The position numbers and the translations under genes were made by a program. A stretch of DNA of 64,000 bases from Candidatus Brachybacter algidus. Lineage in GTDB: Bacteria > Bacteroidota > Bacteroidia > Chitinophagales > Saprospiraceae. Shown here piece after piece: positions 1-9,380 of the stretch (positions are counted from its first letter, which is position 1; the number at the start of each line of letters is the position of its first letter). Under the pieces are notes generated by a model. It saw nothing but the letters and a program-made list of their open reading frames with translations. It had not been told where the DNA came from and searched no databases. The stretch is taken from the NCBI GenBank assembly GCA_016711705.1, contig JADJSK010000005.1, positions 1 through 64,000 of the forward strand, written 5' to 3'.

Positions 1-819
1 AAATTAATAAGTCAAAGACACCCAATTTTATATTTTTTAGCAGTTTGGACAAGACGTTTGAAACGTATTGCCGAATGGAATTTTGACAACAAAAAATATT
101 CAAAAACCAAAAGTTCTGAAAAACTTTCCAACCGAATAAAAAAACATCAATCTGTATTACTAAAAAAACTTGGGGACAATAATGAGCAACTGCAACTAAA
201 CAAAGTAACAAACCTTAAAATTGCAGTAAAACAATTAGACGGAATTATAATTAAACCAGGCGAAACTTTTTCATTTTGCAAACTTGTTGGACTTCCAACA
301 AAACGAAAAGGATATTTATTAGGAATGGAATTGTCTTTTGGAGAAGCCAGAGCTGGAATTGGTGGCGGAATTTGCCAAATTTCTAATTTAATTCATTGGT
401 TAGTAATTCATAGTCCTTTGACAGTTACAGAACGTTATCATCACTCATTTGACCCATTTCCAGATGATGGACGAGTTTTACCATTTGGTAGCGGTGCAAC
501 TGTTTTTTATAATTATCGTGACTATCAATTTACGAACAACACTGAACACACGTTCCAAATAAATCTGTGGTTTTCTGAAAAGTGTTTAGAAGGAGAACTT
601 CGTATAGACAAAGAACTTGACTACGCATATCACGTTATTGAAAAAGAACATCAGTTTTTAAAAATTGACGGACAATTCTTTCGCAAGAACGAAATTTGGC
701 GAGAGAAAATTCTTAAATTTGAAAGCGGAAAAATTATTGACACAGAGTTATTAACAAAAAATTTCGCAAGAGTAACTTATGAACCTGAAAACTATATTGA
801 ACAAAAAAACGGCAGCTAA
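1..819 (+). CDS. VanW-family protein, 5' end cut by window edge
   Basis: The frame is open from the first base of the window, and the residues before the first candidate start (RHPILYFLAVWTRR) resemble the usual N-terminus of VanW-family proteins, so the true start lies upstream and 272 residues are visible. The VanW core is seen as the KPGETFSFCKLVG stretch followed by a glycine-rich GIGGGICQISN motif. VanW is an accessory gene in some vancomycin-resistance clusters; its biochemical role is not established, so no resistance function should be inferred here. The stop codon lies inside the left end of the palindromic element at 814-948, an arrangement seen in integron gene cassettes. Family assignment is solid; function is unknown. 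Confidence 0.85.
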   Translation, partial: KLISQRHPILYFLAVWTRRLKRIAEWNFDNKKYSKTKSSEKLSNRIKKHQSVLLKKLGDNNEQLQLNKVTNLKIAVKQLDGIIIKPGETFSFCKLVGLPTKRKGYLLGMELSFGEARAGIGGGICQISNLIHWLVIHSPLTVTERYHHSFDPFPDDGRVLPFGSGATVFYNYRDYQFTNNTEHTFQINLWFSEKCLEGELRIDKELDYAYHVIEKEHQFLKIDGQFFRKNEIWREKILKFESGKIIDTELLTKNFARVTYEPENYIEQKNGS

Positions 820-948
820 CAAGGGTTTTGCGTCAGGCGGGCTGAAGTGCAAAATTCAACAGTAGTTTTTCAATTAAACATTAGTAATAAAACCAGCTTT
901 TGTGCTTCGATTTCCCGCCCGAACGCAAAGCCCCGAAACGTTAGCGGT
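814..948. repeat. IR1: attC-like imperfect palindrome
   Basis: The outer arms pair: GGGTTTTGCGTCAGGCGGG on the left against CCCGCCCGAACGCAAAGCCCC on the right. The outermost ends are GCTAAC (left, containing the stop codon of the VanW-like gene) and GTTAGC (right). The middle is AT-rich, with short motifs such as GTGCTTCGATTT that recur in other copies. Size and organisation (AAC...GTT ends, two paired arm segments, variable centre) resemble integron attC sites, but the ends do not match the RYYYAAC/GTTRRRY consensus exactly. Confidence 0.7.
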
Positions 949-1021
949 CATTGTAAAAGACGACACAGCCAAGAATTTAACAAACGAAACATCAAGTAAA
1001 AAATAACAATTTTTTTCAATT

Positions 1022-1601
1022 ATGCACTTACCAAAACTTTTTAAATCCGAAGATTATAATCTTCTTAAAGAAATCATCAAAGAAAATGCTTTTTCAAGTT
1101 TAATATCTTACAAGGAAAAAATTATGTCTACAAAAGCTATGATGCAATTGAATGAACTTGAAAATGACCTTTTTCATATTGAAACTCATAAAAATAGGGC
1201 TAATCCTGTTGCGAGAAAAATTGAGGTAGGCGACGAAGTATTATGTGATTTTTTAGGAGCACATTCTTATATTTCTTCATCTTGGTATGACCACATAAAC
1301 GTTTCAACTTGGAATTATGAAGAAGTGCAAATTTATGGACTTGTTGAAATAATGTCTGATAATGAATTGTACAATCATTTGAAAAAACTGACTGAATTTT
1401 TTGAATTACCTCAAAAATGCCCAATGACATTAGAAAAAATGGGGACTGAATTTGTTGAAAAAGAAATGAGAGAGGAGCATTAGGTATAAAAATAATTCCT
1501 ACCGAAATAAAAATCAAACAAAAATTTACAAAAAAGAGAAGGCAGAAAACTTTCAACGAATAATTGAAAATTTGAACCCCTATCTATTTTGGGAACGATA
1601 A
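1022..1601 (+). pseudogene. PaiB-like FMN-binding regulator, frameshifted twice
   Basis: The first 153 codons read as a PaiB-type (FMN_bind_2) protein: the N-terminal MHLPKLF, then NRANPVARK, then a GAHSYISSSWY...STWNYE core typical of this flavin-binding fold. The frame closes at 1483, well short of the roughly 200 residues usual for PaiB. Homology continues in the next frame (GIKIIPTEIKIKQKF, from 1483), then in the third frame (ENFQRIIENLN, about 1545-1577) until a stop at 1601. The first break fits an extra GA dinucleotide in GAGAGAGG and the second a one-base change in an A-rich run. It is either a decaying gene or carries sequence errors. It sits alone between two attC-like elements. 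Confidence 0.75.
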
Positions 1602-1645
1602 GAATGGGGAAAAAAAATGACTGACTTGGAAGAAAAAACAACGAA

Positions 1646-1780
1646 CCGCTAACAGCAGTTTGGCAAAATGGCGGGTTCAGTGCTAAATTGAACATTTGGT
1701 TTTCAAATAAACATTAGTGTTAAATTGAAAGTAAGTGCTTCAAAATCCGCCACTTCGCCAAGCTGCAAAACGTTGTGTGC
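1646..1780. repeat. IR2: attC-like imperfect palindrome
   Basis: Left arm GCAGTTTGGCAAAATGGCGG pairs with right arm CCGCCACTTCGCCAAGCTGC, with ends CGCTAAC and AACGTTGTG. The centre carries the AGTGCTAAATTGAA and GTGCTTCAAAAT motifs shared with other copies. It follows the broken PaiB-like gene and precedes the restriction-modification operon. Confidence 0.7.
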
Positions 1781-2095
1781 AAGCGTAAAAGACAACGACC
1801 CGACAGAAAATAACGGACAGAAAAACAGAAAAAGTAAACCATTTTGACAGGTGAACACAGACATAAAAACGATACAACAAACGGACAAGGAGTAAGCCGA
1901 CACTCATTGCCTACCCTCCTGTGTTTTAATTTTTTTTCCACCGCACAAAATATTTTGAATTGCCACCGCACAAATGGCACATTTGGTTTTGCCCCACCCA
2001 CAAGCCGACCCTTCAGCAAAACCAAAAGAGCCATTTTTTGCCCACGCACCAAAAAGAATGATAACTTTACAAATTGATAAAAACAGAGATAAATA
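1781..2095. other. Non-coding, T-poor leader before hsdM
   Basis: No convincing gene. From about 1784 to 1900 the + strand is rich in A, C and G and poor in T, with repeated GACA/ACAGA words; a similar tract lies at 8557-8800. The hsdM start is preceded by AAACAGAGATAAATA without a strong Shine-Dalgarno, as is common in Bacteroidota. The hsdM promoter probably lies here, but I cannot place it. Confidence 0.5.
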
Positions 2096-3550
2096 ATGTT
2101 CGAGCAGACTTTTAAAAATATTGACGATATACTTCACAAAGACGCAGGTTGCGGCAGTGAATTGGACTATGTAGAGCAAACCTCTTGGATTTTGTTCCTG
2201 AAATACTTGGACGACTTAGAGAAAGACCGAGCCACAGCTGCGGAACTTACAGCAAAGACTTACACGCCTATTATTGACAAAGATTACCAATGGACAGTTT
2301 GGGCAATGCCGAAAGGCAAAGACGGAAAACTCGACCACCACAAAGCCCTGACAGGTGACGACCTCACCGACTTTGTAAACAACAAACTGTTTCCTTACCT
2401 CAAAAAGTTTAAGCTAAGTGCCGAGAGTGCCGACACTATTGAATACAAGATTGGCGAAATTTTCAGCGAACTAAAAAACCGCATACAAAGTGGCTACAAT
2501 TTGCGTGAAGTGATTAACCGCATTGATGAGTTGCGTTTCCGCACCCACGCAGAGAAGCACGAAATGAGCCACCTGTATGAAGACAAAATCAAAAATATGG
2601 GTAATGCAGGGCGAAACGGTGGCGAATATTACACTCCCCGACCGCTCATTACGACCATTGTAAAAGTAGTTGCCCCAAAAATTGGCGACAAAATTTATGA
2701 CGGTGCTGTTGGTAGTGCGGGCTTCCTTTGCGAAGCGTTAGACTATTTACGAAACAGCAAATCACTTTCTACCAAAGAAGCTGAGATACTGCAAAAACAC
2801 ACCTTTTACGGCAAGGAGAAAAAATCATTGGCGTATATCATTGGCATTATGAATATGATTTTGCACGGTGTGGAAGCTCCCAACATCATACACACCAACA
2901 CACTTGCCGAAAACCTTGCCGACATACAGGAAAAAGACCGTTATGATGTGGTGCTTGCCAATCCTCCTTTTGGTGGAAAGGAACGTGCCGAAGTGCAACA
3001 AAACTTTCCGATTAAAACAGGCGAAACCGCTTCGCTCTTTTTGCAGCACTTTATTAAAATTTTGAAAGCAGGTGGCAAGGCAGGTGTGGTTATTAAAAAC
3101 ACTTTTTTGAGCAATACCGACAATGCCACCGTTGCCATACGCAAAACCTTATTGGAAAACTGCAACCTGCATACTGTGTTGGATTTGCCGGGCGGCACTT
3201 TTACAGGTGCAGGAGTAAAAACCGTAGTGTTGTTTTTTGAAAAAGGCAAAGCCACACAAAAAGTTTGGTTTTACTCGCTGAACCTCGACCGTAACTTAGG
3301 CAAAACAAACCCGCTGAATGAAAACGATTTGGCAGAATTTGTAGCACTGCAAAAAAACTTTGCCGATAGCGAAAACTCTTGGACGGTAAATGTAAAAGAC
3401 ATTGACCAAAGCACCTTTGATTTAAGCGTAAAGAACCCGAATAAAAAAGAAGAAGCTGCCCTACGCCAACCGCAAGCCATTTTGGAAGAAATGAAAGCTT
3501 TGGACATTGAGAGTGCAAAAATCCTTAACTCAATTTTGGAACTGATATGA
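2096..3550 (+). CDS. hsdM: Type I restriction-modification methyltransferase subunit HsdM
   Basis: N6-adenine DNA methyltransferase subunit of a type I system; it forms the modification core with HsdS and joins HsdR for cleavage. The N-terminal ~150 residues match the helical HsdM N domain. GEYYTPRPL (about 176-184) is the family's GxFYTP-type motif, DGAVGSAGFL (202-211) is the AdoMet-binding motif I in a variant form (DPxxGTGGFL is commoner), and NPPF (289-292) is the catalytic motif IV. The 484-residue length is normal. Its end overlaps the hsdS start by four bases (ATGA), indicating translational coupling. Confidence 0.95.
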   Translation: MFEQTFKNIDDILHKDAGCGSELDYVEQTSWILFLKYLDDLEKDRATAAELTAKTYTPIIDKDYQWTVWAMPKGKDGKLDHHKALTGDDLTDFVNNKLFPYLKKFKLSAESADTIEYKIGEIFSELKNRIQSGYNLREVINRIDELRFRTHAEKHEMSHLYEDKIKNMGNAGRNGGEYYTPRPLITTIVKVVAPKIGDKIYDGAVGSAGFLCEALDYLRNSKSLSTKEAEILQKHTFYGKEKKSLAYIIGIMNMILHGVEAPNIIHTNTLAENLADIQEKDRYDVVLANPPFGGKERAEVQQNFPIKTGETASLFLQHFIKILKAGGKAGVVIKNTFLSNTDNATVAIRKTLLENCNLHTVLDLPGGTFTGAGVKTVVLFFEKGKATQKVWFYSLNLDRNLGKTNPLNENDLAEFVALQKNFADSENSWTVNVKDIDQSTFDLSVKNPNKKEEAALRQPQAILEEMKALDIESAKILNSILELI

Positions 3551-4693
3551 AGCACGGTTGGGAAATAAAAAGACTTGATGATGCTTGTGAAGTAGAATAC
3601 GGAACAAGAGTAGTTCAAAAAAAGATGGTGGCAAAATTTATCCTGTATATGGTGGCGGTGGTGCTACATTTTTATGGACACTTTTAACCGTGAAGATTGT
3701 TTGGTTGTAGCTCGTTTCGCAATGTCAGCCCAATGTACAAGATTTGTTGAAGGTAAATTTTTTCTGAACGATAGCGGACTAACAGTAAGACCAAAAAATG
3801 ATAAAGAGTTACTTCCTGATTTTTTGAACTTACAAATACTTTTCCTCAATGACCATATTTATTCGTTATCAAGGGGAACGGCACAAAGAAATCTTGACGT
3901 CCCTGCATTTAGAAACATCAAGATTGCTTACCCAAAATCTCTCCCCAAACAACAACGCATCGTTTCCATATTAGATGAAGCCTTTGCCGCCATAGCCAAG
4001 GCAAAAGCCAATGCCGAACAAAACCTCAAAAACGCCAAAGAACTTTTTGAAAGTTATTTGCAAGGGGTGTTTGAGAATGGAAATTGGGAAACGAAAACCT
4101 TAAATGAAATTACCGAAGTAAAGGACGGCACACACGACAGTCCAAAATACATTAAAGAAGGAATTCCTTTTATTACTCAAAAGAATATCAAACCAAATGG
4201 TCTTTCATTTGATGATACAAAATTCATCACTGATACAGACCACGAAAAGTTTTACAAGCGTTCAAATGTGGCTTATGGTGATATACTAATTTCAATGATT
4301 GGAGCAAACAGGGGAATGGCTGCAATAGTTGATGATAAAAGAGTTTTCAGTATAAAGAATGTTGGCTTGATTAAATCAAGTGATAGCATCAATATGAATT
4401 ACTTACTTTACTTTCTGAAATCATCATTGGCAATGAAATATGTTTTGTATATGTCAAATGGTGGAGCACAGGAATTTGTTGGTTTGACAGCATTAAGAAG
4501 TTTTCCAATTCCTTTCCCAACTCTCAAAGAACAACAAACCATCGTCCGACAATTAGATGCCCTGCGAGCCGAAACACAAAAGTTGGAAGCGGTGTATCAA
4601 AAAAAACTTGATGATTTGGAAGAACTGAAAAAATCCATCTTGCAAAAAGCATTTGCAGGAGAATTGAAAACTGAAAAAGCGGTTGCAGTATGA
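3547..4693 (+). pseudogene. hsdS: Type I specificity subunit HsdS, two frame breaks in TRD1
   Basis: HsdS chooses the target sequence. The start is the ATG overlapping the hsdM stop, reading MKHGWEIKRLDDACEVEYGT. The frame then fails at a run of seven A (3616-3623), where eight would give VQKKDGGK, and again at a run of five T (about 3669-3673), where six would give ATFFMDTFNRED. From 3674 the frame is open: rest of TRD1, a coiled spacer (about 3990-4075), TRD2 beginning NWETKTLNEITEVKDGTHDS, and a second coiled spacer near the C-terminus. Both breaks are one-base homopolymer contractions, so they may be sequence errors, phase-variable tracts or true inactivation. The rest of the operon is intact, which favours a working gene. 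Confidence 0.85.
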
Positions 4694-6135
4694 AAGAACA
4701 ACAACTCATAGAATTGCTAAACAATTTGGTGAAACAACCAAAGGAAAGTGAATGGGTGGAGTTCAAATTGAATTTTCATTCGGAACAGGAAATTGGCGAA
4801 CGCATTTCTGCTTTGGCAAACGGAGCAGCTATTCATAATCAGGATTATGGTTATTTGTTTTTTGGAGTAGAAGATGAAACTCATATTATCAAGGGCACCG
4901 CATTTAAACCAAAACATCATAAAAAGGGTAATGAAGAACTAGAACATTGGTTGGCTCAACGATTAGACCCTCGAATTGACTTTAGAATTTATGAATTTGC
5001 TTATGACGATACACGAAACTTATCTGTTTTTGTTATACCCTGTGCTCAAAACAAGCCTGTAGATTTCTTTCATCAGGCTTATATTCGTATTGGCAGTATC
5101 ACCAGAAAATTGTCGGACTTTCCAGATAAAGAACGCAAAATTTGGCGTAAATCAGGTAAACCTTACGAACTTGAAATAGCTAAAGATAACCTTTCTGCTT
5201 CTGATGTAATTCGATTATTGAGTACAGAAACTTATTTTGATTTGATGAAACTGCCTTATCCATCCAACCAAAATGGAGTAATTGAAAAATTTATAGATGA
5301 TAATCTGGTTGTAAAATCTCAAAGTTACGCCATAACTAATCTAGGTGCCATTTTATTTGCTAAGAGCCTTCCCGAATTTGAATCAGTTCAGCGTAAGTCT
5401 GTAAGAGTTATTGTTTATAAGGGTAAAAATAAGGTTGAAACAATAAGAGAGCAAATGGGTTCAAAAGGTTATTCACTTGGTTTTTTCGGTTTAGTGGATT
5501 GGATAAATAGTCAACTTCCTGCTAATGAAGAAATAGGTAAGGTTTTACGAAAAGAATCCCGTATGTATCCAGAAATAGCAATTAGAGAATTAGTAGCAAA
5601 TGCATTAATTCATCAGGATTTATCCATTAAAGGGTTTCCAATGGTTGAAATCTTTAGTGATAGAATAGAAATATCCAATCCAGGAAATCCTTTAATTACT
5701 CCCGACCGATTTATTGATTCATACATTTCAAGAAACGAAAAATTGGCTGATTTAATGAGAAGAATGGGATTTTGTGAAGAAAAAGGCAGTGGGTTAGATA
5801 AAGTGATTTTTTACAACGAGTTGTATCAACTTCCTCCTATTAATGTGATTACAGATGAAAATCGTACAAGAGTTACTTTATACGGTTACAAAAAATTGAA
5901 TGATTTAGATAAAAAAGAAAAAATACGAGCCTGTTATCAGCACGCCTGTTTAAAATGGGTGTCTAATGAAAAAATGTCCAATCAAAGTTTAAGAGAACGA
6001 TTTCAAATTGAAGACCAAAATGCCGCAATCGCATCCCGAATTATTAAAGACACTTTTGAAGCAGGAATGATAAAAGAAGATGACCCTGAAAATAAATCAC
6101 GTAAACACAGAAGTTATGTACCATTTTGGGCTTAA
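4690..6135 (+). CDS. AlbA/Schlafen-type DNA-binding protein with C-terminal HATPase domain
   Basis: 481 residues. The N-terminal ~130 residues look like the AlbA_2 (Schlafen AlbA-type) domain: ESEWVEFKLNF, then ALANGAAI and GYLFFGVED. A C-terminal HATPase_c_4-like region (about 295-385) shows IAIRELVANALIHQD, RIEISNPG and EEKGSGLDKV, followed by a winged-helix-like tail. Such genes often sit inside type I restriction operons, and a regulatory or RNA/DNA-binding accessory role is usually guessed; none is shown here. Its ATG overlaps the hsdS stop by four bases, so it is co-translated with hsdS. A 102-base gap with a long direct repeat separates it from hsdR. Confidence 0.8.
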   Translation: MKEQQLIELLNNLVKQPKESEWVEFKLNFHSEQEIGERISALANGAAIHNQDYGYLFFGVEDETHIIKGTAFKPKHHKKGNEELEHWLAQRLDPRIDFRIYEFAYDDTRNLSVFVIPCAQNKPVDFFHQAYIRIGSITRKLSDFPDKERKIWRKSGKPYELEIAKDNLSASDVIRLLSTETYFDLMKLPYPSNQNGVIEKFIDDNLVVKSQSYAITNLGAILFAKSLPEFESVQRKSVRVIVYKGKNKVETIREQMGSKGYSLGFFGLVDWINSQLPANEEIGKVLRKESRMYPEIAIRELVANALIHQDLSIKGFPMVEIFSDRIEISNPGNPLITPDRFIDSYISRNEKLADLMRRMGFCEEKGSGLDKVIFYNELYQLPPINVITDENRTRVTLYGYKKLNDLDKKEKIRACYQHACLKWVSNEKMSNQSLRERFQIEDQNAAIASRIIKDTFEAGMIKEDDPENKSRKHRSYVPFWA

Positions 6136-6139
6136 AATC

Positions 6140-6226
6140 TTATTTGATGGTTATTTGATATCCGCTGTTAATAAGAAAACTAAACAACTGATTATCAATT
6201 GTTTTTTATTTGATGGTTATTTGATA
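6140..6226. repeat. Two 21-bp direct repeats before hsdR
   Basis: The same 21 bases, beginning TTATTTGATGGTTATTTGA, occur at 6140-6160 and 6206-6226; each contains two copies of TTATTTGAT. Centre-to-centre spacing is 66 bases, about six helical turns, and the second copy ends 12 bases before the hsdR ATG. A pair of operator-like boxes controlling hsdR separately from hsdMS is plausible. Confidence 0.7.
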
Positions 6227-6237
6227 AAAGTAAAATT

Positions 6238-8556
6238 ATGAACGAAGCAGAAACAAGAGCAGAACTCATAGACCCCAAGTTAAAAGCTTGTGGTTGGGGC
6301 GTTGTAGAAGGCTCTAAGGTTTTACGTGAGCACTATATTACCGATGGTAAAATACAAACAGGAGGTGGGCGTGGCAAAAAAGAAAAAGCGGATTATGTAT
6401 TAGTTTACAAAGGCATTAAATTGGCAGTTGTTGAAGCCAAAAGTGATGAGTTAGAAGTGGGTGAAGGCGTAAGGCAAGCCAAACAATATGCGAAGAAACT
6501 ACAATTAGAAACCACTTACAGTACCAACGGAAAAGAGATTTATAGCATCTGTATGAAAACAGGCGAAGAAGGTTTGGTAACGGATTTTCTAAGTCCCGAA
6601 CAACTTTGGAGTAAAACTTTTGCGGATCAAAACGATTGGAGAGAAAAATTTTCCGCCATTCCGTTTGAAGATATTGGCGGAACAAAAGGAGCAAGATATT
6701 ATCAGGAAATAGCAGTAAACAATACTTTAGAAGCGGTTGCAAATAAATCTAATCGCATTTTGTTGACATTAGCTACAGGCACAGGAAAAACATTTATTGC
6801 TTTTCAAATTGCATGGAAACTGTTTCAAACCCGTTGGAACTTAAAACGTGATGGAAGCCGCAGACCACGTATTTTATTTTTAGCAGATAGAAATATTTTA
6901 GCCGACCAAGCCTACAACTCATTTTCGGCTTTTCCCGAAGATGCTTTGGTGCGGATAAAACCCAACGAAATAAAGAAAAGCGGAAAAGTGCCGACCAATG
7001 GCAGTATATTTTTTACCATTTTTCAAACTTTTATGAGTGGCACGGACGCAGAAGGAAAACCAGCCCCTTACTTTGGCGAATATCCAGTCGACTATTTTGA
7101 TTTCATCATCATTGACGAATGCCACCGTGGCGGAGCAAATGACGAAAGCAATTGGCGGGGTATTTTAGAATATTTTGCTCCAGCCGTTCAGTTGGGTTTA
7201 ACAGCTACACCTAAACGAAAAGACAATATAGATACTTACAAATATTTTGGCGAACCTGTTTACATCTATTCGCTGAAAGAAGGTATCAATGATGGTTTCT
7301 TAACGCCTTTCAAAGTAAAACGTATCAAAACCACTTTGGACGATTACCGCTACACCTCGGACGATACCATTGTGGAAGGCGAAATTGAAGAAGGCAAATT
7401 GTATGAAGAAAAGGACTTTAACCGCACGATTGAAATTGTAGAACGAGAAGCGAAAAGAGTAAATATTTTTTTAGATGAAGCCAACCAAAACGAAAAGGCA
7501 ATTATTTTCTGTGCTAATCAAGCACACGCAGCTTTGATAAGAGATTTGATAAATCAAAATGCCAAAAGCAAAGACCCTTTTTATTGTGTTCGTGTTACAG
7601 CCAATGACGGAGAAGAAGGCGAAAGACTGTTGAGAGAATTTCAGGACAACGAAAAAACAATTCCAACCATTCTGACTACTTCGCAAAAACTCTCCACAGG
7701 AGTTGATGCAAGAAATATTCGCAACATAGTTTTGATGCGACCTGTCAATTCAATGATTGAATTTAAACAAATAGTAGGTCGTGGCACACGTTTGTTTGAC
7801 GGTAAAGAGTTTTTTACCATTTACGACTTTGTAGATGCTTACAAACATTTTTCAGACCCCGAATGGGACGGAGAACCTTTAGAAGAAGAACCAAGCGGAG
7901 TAAAAGAACCAAAAGGAGAATACAAACCAAGAGAACCCAAAGAGACAACAGAAACCGAACGCAAACAGAAAATCAAAATCAAACTGCGAAACGGAAAAGA
8001 AAGAGAAATCAAACACATGGTTTCTACTTCGTTTTGGAGTGCTGATGGTAACCCCATTTCAGCAGAAGAATTTTTGAGCAGCTTGTTTGGTGAGTTACCT
8101 AAACTTTTCAAAGACGAAGAAGAATTGCGGAAACTTTGGAGTAATCCAATTACCCGAAAAACATTGTTAGAGAATTTAAATGCAGCAGGTTTTCCAAAAG
8201 ACGATTTATTGACTTTACAAAAGTTAGTAGATATGGAAAACAGTGACCTGTATGATGTGTTGGAATACGTTTTTAATGGCGACTATATAGCAATGACAAG
8301 AGAAGCCAGAGCCAAAGCAGCAGAAGCGACAATTTTTGCTTTACTCAACGACAAGCAAAAAGAGTTTATCACTTTTGTTCTAAGTAAATACATTGAAACA
8401 GGAGTTGACGAACTCGACCAAGAGAAACTACCAATCTTGCTGACGAACAAGTATCAATCATTGGAAGATGCAAAAGAAATTTTGGGAGACGTGGCAAACA
8501 TCAGCAGACTGTTTATAGAATTTCAAGAACATCTTTACAAACAGAAAGCAGCGTAA
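6238..8556 (+). CDS. hsdR: Type I restriction enzyme HsdR (EcoEI-like) subunit
   Basis: Motor and nuclease subunit of the type I system. The N-terminal nuclease domain has the PD-(D/E)xK residues D52 and E66-x-K68. The SF2 motor follows: Walker A ATGTGKT (179-185), DECH box (293-296), TATPKR (322-327) and QIVGRGTR (511-518). The C-terminal ~200 residues match the EcoEI R C-terminal domain. At 772 residues it is of the shorter EcoEI-like type. The charged linker near residues 545-590 is rich in E, K and P. All key residues are present. Confidence 0.95.
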   Translation: MNEAETRAELIDPKLKACGWGVVEGSKVLREHYITDGKIQTGGGRGKKEKADYVLVYKGIKLAVVEAKSDELEVGEGVRQAKQYAKKLQLETTYSTNGKEIYSICMKTGEEGLVTDFLSPEQLWSKTFADQNDWREKFSAIPFEDIGGTKGARYYQEIAVNNTLEAVANKSNRILLTLATGTGKTFIAFQIAWKLFQTRWNLKRDGSRRPRILFLADRNILADQAYNSFSAFPEDALVRIKPNEIKKSGKVPTNGSIFFTIFQTFMSGTDAEGKPAPYFGEYPVDYFDFIIIDECHRGGANDESNWRGILEYFAPAVQLGLTATPKRKDNIDTYKYFGEPVYIYSLKEGINDGFLTPFKVKRIKTTLDDYRYTSDDTIVEGEIEEGKLYEEKDFNRTIEIVEREAKRVNIFLDEANQNEKAIIFCANQAHAALIRDLINQNAKSKDPFYCVRVTANDGEEGERLLREFQDNEKTIPTILTTSQKLSTGVDARNIRNIVLMRPVNSMIEFKQIVGRGTRLFDGKEFFTIYDFVDAYKHFSDPEWDGEPLEEEPSGVKEPKGEYKPREPKETTETERKQKIKIKLRNGKEREIKHMVSTSFWSADGNPISAEEFLSSLFGELPKLFKDEEELRKLWSNPITRKTLLENLNAAGFPKDDLLTLQKLVDMENSDLYDVLEYVFNGDYIAMTREARAKAAEATIFALLNDKQKEFITFVLSKYIETGVDELDQEKLPILLTNKYQSLEDAKEILGDVANISRLFIEFQEHLYKQKAA

Positions 8557-8800
8557 TGACAGGACAACAAACACATACAGCCAACGCACAGCAGTCATAC
8601 ACATTGGCAAGCCGCACAAGCCAACGCACAGACCAAAGCTTGCCAAAGAGTATGCCTGCCCCAACGCAAGAGAAAATTCAAAATATTTTTTCCTGCCCTT
8701 CAAAAAAAATTAAAACACCCGACACGCAGACCAACACGACAAAGACACGGAAACTCAACAGCGACAATGGTTTACAAGGACGGACGACAGAACGCCAGCA
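8557..8800. other. Non-coding T-poor tract after hsdR
   Basis: No gene supported. The + strand is rich in ACA/CAA words, and AGCCAACGCACAG occurs twice, at about 8580 and 8620. An open frame through it has low-complexity composition (T, Q, S, K) and runs into the palindrome at 8801, so I do not call it. Confidence 0.5.
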
Positions 8801-8936
8801 CACAACAGCGGTTTTGCAAAAGTGGCGGTGCAGTGCTTCGTATGACAGTGAAGTGGTTAATCAAAATTTAGTGCTTCGATTGAAGTTTAGTGGTGAAAAT
8901 CGCCACCTTCGCAAAGCCGCGAAACGTTAGTGGCAA
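8801..8936. repeat. IR3: attC-like imperfect palindrome
   Basis: Left arm GCGGTTTTGCAAAAGTGGCGG pairs with right arm CGCCACCTTCGCAAAGCCGC; ends are ACAAC and AACGTTAGTGG. The centre has GTGCAGTGCTTCG and TTTAGTGCTTCGAT, motifs shared with IR1 and IR2. It lies between the restriction operon and the toxin-antitoxin pair. Confidence 0.7.
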
Positions 8937-9020
8937 CCTCTATTCACAACTTCTACAACATTTTATTTAAAATACTTGTTTCCCAATGAGGAAATATATA
9001 CTTTTGAAAAAATATTTGGA

Positions 9021-9380
9021 ATGAAGCCAAAATTTGACGTTGTGTTATTACCTGATGCTGTTGAATTTTTGGAGAATCTTGACTACAAAACAAGAGAAAA
9101 AATTTACTATAATATCAAAAAATCTCAACTTGTTAATGACAACGAACTTTTCAAAAAACTCAACAAGCTTATTTGGGAATTCAGAACTTCTTATGAAGGC
9201 AAAGCATATAGGTTATTTTCTTTCTGGGATAGATCGGATAATAAAGAAACATTAGTTGTAGCAACACATGGAATAATGAAAAAGACACAGAAAACTCCAT
9301 CAAAAGAAATTAAAAATGCCGAATATATCAGAAAACAATATTTAGACAACAAGACAAAATATTATAGTCATGGAAAATAA
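9021..9380 (+). CDS. RelE/HigB-like toxin (phage-derived Gp49-like family)
   Basis: 119 residues from the ATG at 9021, chosen because family members begin at this point; an in-frame TTG at 8976 would add 15 residues. The sequence matches the Gp49-like/HigB toxin fold, seen as DAVEFLENLDYKTREKIYY, then WEFRTSYEGKAYRLFSFWD and VVATHGIMKKTQKTP. Such toxins are ribosome-dependent mRNA interferases. The 3' end overlaps the antitoxin start by 11 bases; the toxin-first order is typical of HigBA systems. Confidence 0.85.
   Translation: MKPKFDVVLLPDAVEFLENLDYKTREKIYYNIKKSQLVNDNELFKKLNKLIWEFRTSYEGKAYRLFSFWDRSDNKETLVVATHGIMKKTQKTPSKEIKNAEYIRKQYLDNKTKYYSHGK

Noticed and set aside
8556..8930. Open frame of 124 codons after hsdR
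   Set aside because: Low-complexity composition and the frame runs through the palindrome at 8801-8936; no family resemblance.
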